This document shows positions 57,172 through 64,000 of a stretch of DNA of 64,000 nucleotides, in pieces; within the stretch, counting starts at the first letter, position 1; each line of letters begins with the position of its first letter. The position numbers and the translations under genes were made by a program. This DNA comes from Gimesia chilikensis. GTDB lineage: Bacteria; Planctomycetota; Planctomycetia; Planctomycetales; Planctomycetaceae. A model generated the notes under the pieces. That model saw only the letters and a list, made by a program, of their open reading frames with translations. It was not told the origin of the DNA and searched no databases. The DNA is taken from assembly GCF_007744075.1 (NCBI RefSeq), contig NZ_CP036266.1:5255748-5319747 (forward strand). The letters run 5' to 3'.

Positions 57172-58200
57172 ATGCCGGCAGCATTAACAAAACTTGAACA
57201 GCGAACCTCCCGCTGGCAGAAAAACTCGCCTCTGCTGGTGGTTCCGAGCTGGGCTGCCTCACTGGCCATTCATTCGCTGATTCTGCTGATTCTGATCTCC
57301 AGCCTCAACCGCTGTGACAGTGGCCAAACCGGCGGCGATGAAGGGGAACTCCGTAGTGTAGGCATCTACGTCAAACAGTCCCCCGATGCCGATCAACCGG
57401 AAGACGCGGATCAGGAACCACAGGAAACGCTTGAAAACCAGCCGACTCCGCTGGCGCAACCACAGGTCACGGAGGTCATGGACCAGAAACCGCCCGTGGA
57501 TCCACAATTACCCGAACTCAATACCAAGCTGCTGGGAGCAGGTCCGGTGCAGTCGCCGAATCTCCCGAACTCACCCAATTCAGACCCCACCAGTGATCTG
57601 GTGATGTCACCTGCAGCAGCCCTGGCCCCACCTGTGATGGGTTCCGGGAAAGTCAACTTTTTCGACGCCGTCGATTCCGGCAAACGGTTCGTGTTCGTCA
57701 TGGACTGCTCAGGCAGTATGGCTGCCCCCCAGGGCGCCCCGATCCGTAAGGCTCGTTCCGAGCTCATCGCCAGTCTGTCCGGGCTCAATCATCATCAGCA
57801 GTTCCAGATCATCTTCTACAATACAACCACCCGGGCGATGAAACATCGCGGAAACGACTCCGAAATGCCCTATGCTTCGGACATCAACCGCACGCTGGCG
57901 CGTCAGTTTATCCAGAGTGTCGAGCCCGATGGCGGCACTGATCACCTGCCCGCCTTAAAGAGAGCTTTAAGTTTTCATCCAGATGTCATATTCTTTCTCA
58001 CGGACGCGAAACATCCCCAGCTCTCCAGTGCAGATCTGAATGAAATTCGCCGTCTGAATGCTGGTAAAGCGAAGATTCACTGCATCGAATTCGGCGAGGG
58101 CTTTCCGGTAAAAGAGGGGAACTCCCTCGATAAGCTCGCGCGACAGAATCGAGGCAGTTACCGCTATTACAATGTCCGTAAATTTATTATCAAACGCTAG
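57172..58200 (+). CDS. membrane-anchored von Willebrand factor A domain protein
   Basis: The 342-residue protein has one N-terminal membrane helix (WAASLAIHSLILLILISSL) and an acidic, Pro/Gln-rich periplasmic spacer (about residues 60-150), similar in style to TonB/TolA linkers. A C-terminal VWA domain follows, with the MIDAS motif VMDCSGSMAAP (DxSxS) and further metal-site elements GGTDHLPALK and FFLTDAKHP. The VWA domain suggests metal-dependent protein binding at the envelope. The gene precedes lspA, a TPR gene and the ExbB/ExbD genes on the same strand, so a role near that energised complex is plausible but unproven. Confidence 0.88.
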   Translation: MPAALTKLEQRTSRWQKNSPLLVVPSWAASLAIHSLILLILISSLNRCDSGQTGGDEGELRSVGIYVKQSPDADQPEDADQEPQETLENQPTPLAQPQVTEVMDQKPPVDPQLPELNTKLLGAGPVQSPNLPNSPNSDPTSDLVMSPAAALAPPVMGSGKVNFFDAVDSGKRFVFVMDCSGSMAAPQGAPIRKARSELIASLSGLNHHQQFQIIFYNTTTRAMKHRGNDSEMPYASDINRTLARQFIQSVEPDGGTDHLPALKRALSFHPDVIFFLTDAKHPQLSSADLNEIRRLNAGKAKIHCIEFGEGFPVKEGNSLDKLARQNRGSYRYYNVRKFIIKR

Positions 58201-58268
58201 AAGGTCAGCACCACTGACTCTGCTGATCTTCTCTGGATTCATCTAACCTCTGAGAAAGTTGCTGCTGC

Positions 58269-58832
58269 ATGTCCGCCACGGTTTCTAAAGCGACCCGCTA
58301 TACCCTGCTGCTGATCTGTCTGATCTTCTGCGTAGGCTGTGATCAGTACACGAAGAAGATTGCGGTCGAGAATCTGCAGAACAAACGCCCCCTTACCTAT
58401 TTCAACAACACACTCCGCATGGAATATGCCGAGAACACCGGGGCCTTCCTGAGTGTCGGCAGTGGTCTCTCTAAACCGGTCCGCTTCTTCCTGCTGGTCG
58501 TAGCTAACGCCGCCTTTCTATTGATTGTCGCTGGTATGCTGATCTTCCGCTGGCAGATGCCCCTGGTTCAGTTTATTGCCCTCTCGCTGTTGCTGGCAGG
58601 AGGCATCGGCAACCTGATTGACCGAGTCTTTCTCAATGGAATCGTCATCGACTTCTTGAATATTGGTCTCGGTCCATTGCGCACTGGCATATTTAATGTA
58701 GCCGACATGGCAATTACCGGCGGTGCGATTCTGATGCTGATCTCCTGGCTCTTTACCAAGGAGCCGAAGCAGCAGAATTCCGATCCACAAACGACTCCCC
58801 CGGATCAGGCGGCCCCCACGGCTGCGGAGTAA
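58269..58832 (+). CDS. lspA: lipoprotein signal peptidase (signal peptidase II)
   Basis: The 187-residue protein has four membrane helices and both catalytic Asp motifs: GNLIDRVFLNGIVIDFL (about residues 117-133) and FNVADMAITGGAI (about 142-154), plus NTGAFLS in the first half. LspA cleaves prolipoproteins at the lipidated Cys, which fits the many lipoproteins encoded here. The C-terminal 25 residues are polar and Pro-rich. It is followed 30 bases later by a TPR protein gene. Confidence 0.95.
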   Translation: MSATVSKATRYTLLLICLIFCVGCDQYTKKIAVENLQNKRPLTYFNNTLRMEYAENTGAFLSVGSGLSKPVRFFLLVVANAAFLLIVAGMLIFRWQMPLVQFIALSLLLAGGIGNLIDRVFLNGIVIDFLNIGLGPLRTGIFNVADMAITGGAILMLISWLFTKEPKQQNSDPQTTPPDQAAPTAAE

Positions 58833-58862
58833 CCTGCCCCGAGATTTGGAAACCCGGAATTG

Positions 58863-59903
58863 ATGAAGTGTACTTTTTTGATCATGATCCTGACTGTGGC
58901 AACCTTGAGCGGGTTCACCAGCTCAGCCGCTGCGCAGGATAAGATCGAAGTCCGCCCCGATCATCATGTGGGCCAGGCAACACTCCCCTGCACGATTCTC
59001 GATTTCACCCAGTCAGAAATCAAAGTCAAGTTGCTGCCCAGCGGAACGGTCCGCACCTATCCCGGCTCGGAAATCGTCAAGGTGCATACGCCGCAGACGG
59101 AATCACACCAGCGCGGTCTGGAACAGATGCACCAGGGCAAATATGACAAAGCCACTCAGTCCTTCAGTGAAGCGTTGAATATCGAAAACCGCACCTGGGT
59201 CCGACGCGAGATTCTCGCTCAGCTGATTAAAGCAGCCCTGTTTCAGGGGGACATCCTGAAGGCGGCACTTCGCTTCCAGACAATGGTTGAGCATGAGCCG
59301 GACGCCCGCTACTTTGAACTGATTCCCCTCGACTGGTCGATCAGAGAAAGCCTCTCTCCAGCTCGCAGTGCAGCGCGAAGCTGGTTGACGGATCCCAACG
59401 AAGTCAGACAACTGCTCGGAGCCAGCATTCTGCTGACAGCCCCGGATTTTGCGGCCCAGTCGGAAGCAACCCTGCGGTCCCTGGCCACCAGCACCAATCG
59501 GAATATCCAGCAACTGGCACGCGCCCAACTCTGGAGACTCCGACTGCGAGCAGGCGACATCAGCCTGCTGGAATTACAGCGCTGGGAACGGAATCTGAAA
59601 CTGATCCCGGAACATCTCCGGGGAGGCCCCTGTTATCTGCTTGGTGCGGGCTACGCTCAACTCGACCGTCACGGCCAGGCAGCAGCCTGGTATCTCTGGG
59701 TCCCCCTGGGTTATGCTGCCAATCCGCAGCTGTCCGCCGACGCCAGCCTCAAGGCCGCCGATTCACTCAAGGCCATGGGACAGTCAGCCAATGCCCTGCG
59801 GCTCTACCAGGAAACCGTCGCTCGTTATCCAACAACCGCAGCGCGACAGATGGCCGAACAGATGATCAATCAACTGATGCAGGAAGCGGGTCAGAAAAAC
59901 TGA
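58863..59903 (+). CDS. secreted protein with SH3-like N-terminus and TPR repeats
   Basis: The 346-residue protein has a signal peptide (ILTVATLSGFTSSAAA). A small beta-rich region (about residues 25-75, with DFTQSEIKVKLLPSG) is followed by helical repeats: a clear TPR unit in QMHQGKYDKATQSFSEALN, a middle helical array, and another near the end (SADASLKAADSLKAMGQSAN). TPR proteins commonly serve as assembly scaffolds next to ExbB/ExbD or TolQ/TolR, and this gene directly precedes the ExbB-like gene. ATG at 58863 is used; an in-frame TTG at 58860 adds one residue. Confidence 0.85.
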   Translation: MKCTFLIMILTVATLSGFTSSAAAQDKIEVRPDHHVGQATLPCTILDFTQSEIKVKLLPSGTVRTYPGSEIVKVHTPQTESHQRGLEQMHQGKYDKATQSFSEALNIENRTWVRREILAQLIKAALFQGDILKAALRFQTMVEHEPDARYFELIPLDWSIRESLSPARSAARSWLTDPNEVRQLLGASILLTAPDFAAQSEATLRSLATSTNRNIQQLARAQLWRLRLRAGDISLLELQRWERNLKLIPEHLRGGPCYLLGAGYAQLDRHGQAAAWYLWVPLGYAANPQLSADASLKAADSLKAMGQSANALRLYQETVARYPTTAARQMAEQMINQLMQEAGQKN

Positions 59904-59956
59904 TCTCGGGAAAACAACTCTTTGAATTCACGAACACACTGGAAAAGAATATTTTG

Positions 59957-60820
59957 ATGGATCGCAGTAAATCACCACTGAAGAGATTCGCACTCTGTTG
60001 CCTGCTCTGCTGCCTGAGCCTGTTGACGCCAGCTCTCTGCCTGGCAGCTGATGATTCTGGGGACACTGGTGCTTCTGAAATTTCGAAAGTCGATCTGCGT
60101 CAACTGGTCGATGATGCGGGAACCATCGGTATCATTATCGCCGTACTCAGCATCGCGATGGTCGCACTGATTGTCGAGCATCTCATCAGCATTCGCAGCA
60201 ACGCCCTGATGCCCCCCGGACTCGCAGAAGAAGTCCACTCCCTGATCGCACAGCAGCAGTATCGCAGTGCCGACTCGGTCTGTAAATCGAACCCCAGCTT
60301 CCTGTCCTATATCCTTTCCGCCGGCCTCTCTGAAGTTCAGATGGGATACGGTGCGGTCGAGAAAGCGATGGAAGACGCCGCGATGCAGCAGTCTGCCCGT
60401 CTGAATCGTAAAATCGAATACCTGTCTGTAATTGGCACCCTCTCCCCGATGCTGGGTCTGCTGGGTACCGTCTGGGGGATGATCCTCGCGTTCTCAGAAT
60501 TCACAGCGAAAGCAAATCCTGATGTCGCTGAACTCGCACCCGGGATCTCCAAGGCACTGATTACAACCCTGTTCGGTCTGAGTGTCACGGTTCCCGCGCT
60601 GGCCAGTTTCGCCTTCTTCCGCAACCGGATCGACGAACTGGTCGCCCAGTCCTCACTGCTGGCCGAACATGTTTTCGCAGACTTCAAGCACGCTACGGTT
60701 CTCGGCAACCGACCGGTCCCCAAGCAACCCCGTAAGCGCGCGGAAGAAGAACTGGCACAACGGATGGCCAATCAACAGACGGCCCATCCGGCTCCCCCTC
60801 CCGGAGGCCAGGAAACGTGA
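59957..60820 (+). CDS. exbB: MotA/TolQ/ExbB proton channel protein
   Basis: The 287-residue protein has a cleavable-type N-terminal signal ([15 protein letters not shown]). TM1 is [21 protein letters not shown] (about residues 54-75). A cytoplasmic region follows, and the TM2-TM3 core contains [20 protein letters not shown] (about 155-174) and [20 protein letters not shown]. These are the ExbB/TolQ signatures, including the conserved Thr/Gly pore region. With ExbD it forms a proton-driven energiser of outer-membrane import or envelope integrity. The stop overlaps the next GTG start. Confidence 0.93.
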   Translation: MDRSKSPLKRFALCCLLCCLSLLTPALCLAADDSGDTGASEISKVDLRQLVDDAGTIGIIIAVLSIAMVALIVEHLISIRSNALMPPGLAEEVHSLIAQQQYRSADSVCKSNPSFLSYILSAGLSEVQMGYGAVEKAMEDAAMQQSARLNRKIEYLSVIGTLSPMLGLLGTVWGMILAFSEFTAKANPDVAELAPGISKALITTLFGLSVTVPALASFAFFRNRIDELVAQSSLLAEHVFADFKHATVLGNRPVPKQPRKRAEEELAQRMANQQTAHPAPPPGGQET

Positions 60821-61233
60821 GAATTCCCACGCGTCCCCGCCAGGCCGGCATTCGATTCAATATCACTCCGCTGATTGACATCGTCTTTCTGCTGATAGTC
60901 TTCTTTCTGGCTGCGACGCACTTAACTCAAAATGAAAAGTTGGAAGCGGTTGAACTCCCGGAAGCGTCTCAGAATGAAACCGAACCGGAGGAAGCCCCGC
61001 GACGTATCATCATCACCATCACCCCAGATGAAAAACTGCATCTGAGGGGGAATGATATTTCACCGGAAGAACTGGACGCGCAGTTAATTTCACTCGATGA
61101 AGATAAACGGAAAGAGACAGAAATCCGAATTCGCGGCGATCGACATATTCCTTATCGCATTGTCGAACGGGTCTTAATCAGTTGTGCCCGCGCCGGGATC
61201 TCCAACGTACAGTTTGCCGTACTGAATGACTGA
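60817..61233 (+). CDS. exbD: ExbD/TolR biopolymer transport protein (first copy)
   Basis: The 138-residue protein has a short cytoplasmic N-terminus, then FNITPLIDIVFLLIVFFLAAT (read as FNITPLIDIV and FLLIVFFLAAT, about residues 14-33) with the essential membrane Asp in PLIDIVF, and a periplasmic domain ending ERVLISCARAGISNVQFAV. The start is GTG, overlapping the ExbB stop as GTGA, with GGAGG upstream. A second ExbD gene follows within 12 bases, so the energiser may use two different ExbD subunits. Confidence 0.92.
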   Translation: MRIPTRPRQAGIRFNITPLIDIVFLLIVFFLAATHLTQNEKLEAVELPEASQNETEPEEAPRRIIITITPDEKLHLRGNDISPEELDAQLISLDEDKRKETEIRIRGDRHIPYRIVERVLISCARAGISNVQFAVLND

Positions 61234-61244
61234 TTTACAGCATT

Positions 61245-61727
61245 ATGAAAATACCCTCACATCACCACAGTCGCTCTGATATCCAGGATCAGGCCACCAT
61301 GACGCCGATGATCGACGTGGTGTTTCTGCTGCTGATTTTCTTCATCAGCGCCTCGGCCAATCAGATCCGGGAATTCCTGCTGCCCACCGAACTGGCCACG
61401 GGCAGCATTGAATCCACGGAAACGGTGCCGCAGGAAAAACCATTGGGAGAAGTCTGGTTAAAACTCAAATACCGTGATGACCAGACCATTGTAGAATTAA
61501 ATGATCGCGAGTATGCTCAGTTCGACCAGTTGAAACAGACGTTGACCGAACTGGCAGAACTGGCTCCTGAAATTCCGGTGATCCTCGATATCAACGAAGA
61601 TGTCCCACTGGGTGAAATGATTCGCACTTACGACACCTGCCTGGCAGCCGGTTTTCAGTCAATCAATTTTGCCACGGACGCCAGCAAAGTCGCTCCCCCG
61701 AAGAAACCGATTACCGCTCCCAACTGA
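61245..61727 (+). CDS. exbD: ExbD/TolR biopolymer transport protein (second copy)
   Basis: The 160-residue protein has a His/Ser-rich cytoplasmic N-terminus, then ATMTPMIDVVFLLLIFFISA (about residues 18-37) with the conserved membrane Asp, and a periplasmic ExbD/TolR domain ending EMIRTYDTCLAAGFQSINFA. It is clearly paralogous to the preceding ExbD but diverged in the periplasmic part. tatD starts 15 bases after its stop. Confidence 0.92.
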   Translation: MKIPSHHHSRSDIQDQATMTPMIDVVFLLLIFFISASANQIREFLLPTELATGSIESTETVPQEKPLGEVWLKLKYRDDQTIVELNDREYAQFDQLKQTLTELAELAPEIPVILDINEDVPLGEMIRTYDTCLAAGFQSINFATDASKVAPPKKPITAPN

Positions 61728-61741
61728 ATTCCGAACCAGCC

Positions 61742-62515
61742 ATGATTCTGTTTGATACCCACGCCCACCTCGACGAGGAAGCCTTTCACCCTGACCGCAA
61801 TGAAACTGTGGAACGTGCCCTGGAGGCGGGCGTACAGACCATTCTCACCATCGGAACCACAGCTGACAGCAGTCAGCGGGCCGTCGATCTGGCAGCCACT
61901 TTTCCCCAGGTCTATGCGGTCGTAGGCATTCAACCCAATTATGTCGCACAGATGAAACCGGGTGACTGGGAGCGGATCCTGACTCTCTCCACCGCAGACA
62001 AAGTGGTCGGCATCGGAGAAACCGGTCTGGACCGTTACTGGGACTACGCTCCTATTGAACTGCAGCAGGACTACTTCAGCAAACACATTCAGCTCTCCCG
62101 CGAACGTGATCTCCCTTTCGTGGTGCACTGCCGGGAAGCGGAAGCCGATGTCGTCGATCTGCTGCAACGCGAAGCAGAACAGGCCCCATTCAAAGGTCTG
62201 ATGCATTCTTTCTGTGGGACTCCGGAAACAGCTGCTGCCTGTCTGGAACTGGGAATGTACATCTCCTTTGCCGGGATGCTGACCTTCAAGAAGAACGACG
62301 AACTCCGCGAAACCGCGCGGCTGATTCCCCTCGACCGCCTGCTCGTCGAAACCGATGCCCCCTATCTGGCACCGGTACCGCAACGGGGCAAACGGAACGA
62401 ACCCGCGTTCGTGAAACACACCTGTGCCTGCCTGGCAGAGCTTCACGATAAGACGCCCGAGGAGATGGCTGAGATCACCGCGCAGAATGCCAGAACACTC
62501 TTCCAGTTAAACTAG
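61742..62515 (+). CDS. tatD: TatD family metal-dependent hydrolase (DNase-like)
   Basis: The 257-residue TIM-barrel amidohydrolase shows FDTHAHLDEEAF (residues 4-15, two His ligands), VGIGETGLDRYWDYAP (Glu ligand), FVVHCREAEADV, MHSFCGTPETA and VETDAPYLAPVP with the final Asp. TatD proteins are metal-dependent 3'-5' exonucleases with a role in DNA repair or RNA turnover. It is the last gene of a compact plus-strand run with the ExbB/ExbD genes; this co-location is probably organisational only. Confidence 0.95.
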   Translation: MILFDTHAHLDEEAFHPDRNETVERALEAGVQTILTIGTTADSSQRAVDLAATFPQVYAVVGIQPNYVAQMKPGDWERILTLSTADKVVGIGETGLDRYWDYAPIELQQDYFSKHIQLSRERDLPFVVHCREAEADVVDLLQREAEQAPFKGLMHSFCGTPETAAACLELGMYISFAGMLTFKKNDELRETARLIPLDRLLVETDAPYLAPVPQRGKRNEPAFVKHTCACLAELHDKTPEEMAEITAQNARTLFQLN

Positions 62516-62776
62516 CGCTCGCAGCCCAGCGAATCTCATCTTCCGTTCTGAATCAGGATTCAGTCAGAATCCGTTTTTCTGACGAGAGAATATTTTCATT
62601 TGAGCTTCATCCTGCTATTGTTACACTTAGCTCAAATAGACAAATAACTTGCGTCAATCAATCACCACAACAGGTATCATAAGAACGCGTTCAAAGTCAC
62701 GGCAGCAACGGACTGCTCTTCCCTGAGCATCTCCGCCCGTCGTTTCGCTGAACCCGGGATTCGGGCTAGGATGGTC

Positions 62777-63169
62777 ATGATCAAACAGTGGCTCGCGAAC
62801 GCCTTCGCGATCGAACGACCGGAAGATTTCGCTCCGACTGCCGAGCAGCAGAAAGTCGCTGACCACATCTGCCGTGAGATTGTCCGCAGGGACATGGTCA
62901 CCCTCGCCATCCTCTCACTGGAAACCTGTCGCCCTCTTAATTACGTCGGCGCGCAGGCCCTGCATTTTTTCACTCCGTTTCTCTCCATCCTGATTGAGCC
63001 CCGCTCACAAAAACTCTTTGCAGAATTCCTGGAGAAACGCGGTTCGATTGAATGGATGTGCCAGCGGCTGGAAACCCTCAGTCAGGCGACGACCGAACCC
63101 ACAACTGCTGCAACTTCACAGAAACCGCCCCCCGTTGGTTCCACCCATAATCCCGAGGACGGTTCCTGA
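62777..63169 (+). CDS. small protein of unknown function
   Basis: A 130-residue protein, mostly helical. Residues about 20-95 hold a conserved-looking core with EQQKVADHICREIVRRDM and ETCRPLNYVGAQALHFF. The tail (about 100-130) is Thr/Pro-rich and disordered. No transmembrane segment or named domain is recognised. ATG at 62777 has AGGA seven bases before it; an in-frame ATG at 62771 overlaps that SD. It lies 66 bases before a MutL-type gene in the same orientation. Confidence 0.72.
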   Translation: MIKQWLANAFAIERPEDFAPTAEQQKVADHICREIVRRDMVTLAILSLETCRPLNYVGAQALHFFTPFLSILIEPRSQKLFAEFLEKRGSIEWMCQRLETLSQATTEPTTAATSQKPPPVGSTHNPEDGS

Positions 63170-63235
63170 CCGAGACAAATCAGCGCGATCACAGCGTCCC
63201 CTGCTTTCCCGCTTACATGGATGGTGAGTCACAGA

Positions 63236-64000
63236 ATGAACTCCGCAACAGAAAAAAAACTTGATCCTGATCAAATCAATGTGATTCTCGCCACAGACTG
63301 CGGCAGTACCACGACCAAAGCCATTCTGATCGAAAAAGTAAATGGCGAATATCGTCAGACCTATCGTGGTGAAGCACCGACTACGGTCGAAGAGCCGGCC
63401 GCGGATGTAACCGTAGGAGTCGTCAATGCTGTAACCGAAGTCGGGGAACTCGCGGGTCGCAAACTGATAGACGAAAACGGCGAAATCATTCGCCCTGCCC
63501 AGGGAGATGTCGGCTGTGACATCTATATCTCGACTTCCAGTGCAGGAGGCGGACTGCAGATGATGGTTGCTGGCGTCGTGCGGGAAATGTCAGCCGCCAG
63601 TGCCAAACGAGCCGCGTTGGGGGCGGGTGCCATTGTAATGGACACAATCTGTTCCAACGACAAACGGCTGCCCCACGAACAGATTCAGCGAATCCGGGAA
63701 CTGCGTCCCGATATGATTCTGCTCGCAGGAGGGACCGATGGCGGTACTCAGAAACATGTGGTACAGCTGGCAGAACTGATCGCACCCGCCAAGCCGCAGC
63801 CCCGCTTTGGTGGCACCTATAAGATGCCCATCATCTACGCCGGCAACCAGGAAGCAACCGAACTGGTCGAAGAGGCCTTTGACGAAGACGTCAAGCTGAC
63901 AACCGTCGCCAACGTGCGTCCGGTGCTGGAACTGGAAAATCTGGCCCCTGCCCGCGATGCGATTCACGATCTCTTCCTCGAACACGTGATGGCCCATGCC
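63236..64000 (+). CDS. MutL/GlmL-type ASKHA protein (glutamate mutase L family), 3' truncated
   Basis: The gene runs off the right edge; 255 codons are visible. LATDCGSTTTKAILIEK (about residues 18-34) is the phosphate-1 motif of the ASKHA fold. ISTSSAGGGLQMMVAGVVREM and MILLAGGTDGGTQKHV are further phosphate/adenosine elements typical of the MutL/GlmL family found next to B12-dependent glutamate mutases. The function of the family is thought to be a chaperone or reactivase for such mutases, but this is not settled. No mutase gene is in the window. GGTGAG lies seven bases before the ATG. Confidence 0.85.
   Translation, partial: MNSATEKKLDPDQINVILATDCGSTTTKAILIEKVNGEYRQTYRGEAPTTVEEPAADVTVGVVNAVTEVGELAGRKLIDENGEIIRPAQGDVGCDIYISTSSAGGGLQMMVAGVVREMSAASAKRAALGAGAIVMDTICSNDKRLPHEQIQRIRELRPDMILLAGGTDGGTQKHVVQLAELIAPAKPQPRFGGTYKMPIIYAGNQEATELVEEAFDEDVKLTTVANVRPVLELENLAPARDAIHDLFLEHVMAHA

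Overview
The window is a chromosomal stretch of a planctomycete, most likely close to Gimesia. The assignment rests on family content, not on a database match. It holds a DUF1559 pseudopilin with an H-X9-DG motif, two formylglycine sulfatases, a Tat-exported Gfo/Idh/MocA oxidoreductase, PQQ-type propellers, a DUF1571 protein, a DUF11 surface protein, and a dockerin protein with an N-terminal LExRxML motif. Genes are mostly single or in short operons on both strands. I see no insertion sequence, prophage, CRISPR array, rRNA or tRNA gene. I count 53 protein genes, one short leader peptide, and about a dozen convincing intrinsic terminators.

Layout. 1-8.3 kb: RNase Z-like hydrolase (cut by the window edge), Gfo/Idh/MocA oxidoreductase, dinB, a sulfatase, and an ABC exporter whose permease is fused to a CPBP protease. 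8.8-13 kb: PQQ propeller, unknown secreted protein, and a DUF1559-lipoprotein pair. 13.3-15.2 kb: an FAD oxidase overlapping an MnmM-type methyltransferase, then a DUF2007 protein. 15.4-21.2 kb: M19 dipeptidase, an SRG-rich secreted protein, a repeat-rich lipoprotein, folD and pgpA. 21.5-25.6 kb: sulfite reductase, then leuA behind a leucine-rich leader peptide and attenuator. 26-31 kb: GT-C glycosyltransferase, mobA, a YkgJ-type protein, an HU-like protein and a small lipoprotein. 31-41 kb: pyrD, trpS, a membrane protein, a large PQQ protein with a decayed methyltransferase-like insert, sulfatase, GH114-like protein, APS reductase and a HAD-IIA phosphatase. 41.7-45.3 kb: hsp20, glnA and pdxJ. 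45.5-52 kb: dockerin protein, PlsC-type acyltransferase, beta-lactamase-like hydrolase and a STAS protein. 52.3-55.7 kb: a three-gene envelope cluster. 56-62.5 kb: DUF1571, VWA, lspA, a TPR protein, ExbB, two ExbD and tatD. 62.8-64 kb: a small unknown protein and the start of a MutL/GlmL-type ASKHA protein.

The most notable items are two. The first is a complete classical attenuator in front of leuA: promoter, 21-codon leader with eight Leu codons, and mutually exclusive pause, antiterminator and terminator stems. The second is a two-gene unit (13299-14938) that looks like a split, non-homologous substitute for the bifunctional tRNA enzyme MnmC. Sulfate assimilation is represented by two unlinked genes, an APS reductase (39283-40074) and a sulfite reductase (21482-23203). 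Several long perfect inverted repeats between genes have no terminator signature and are listed separately.
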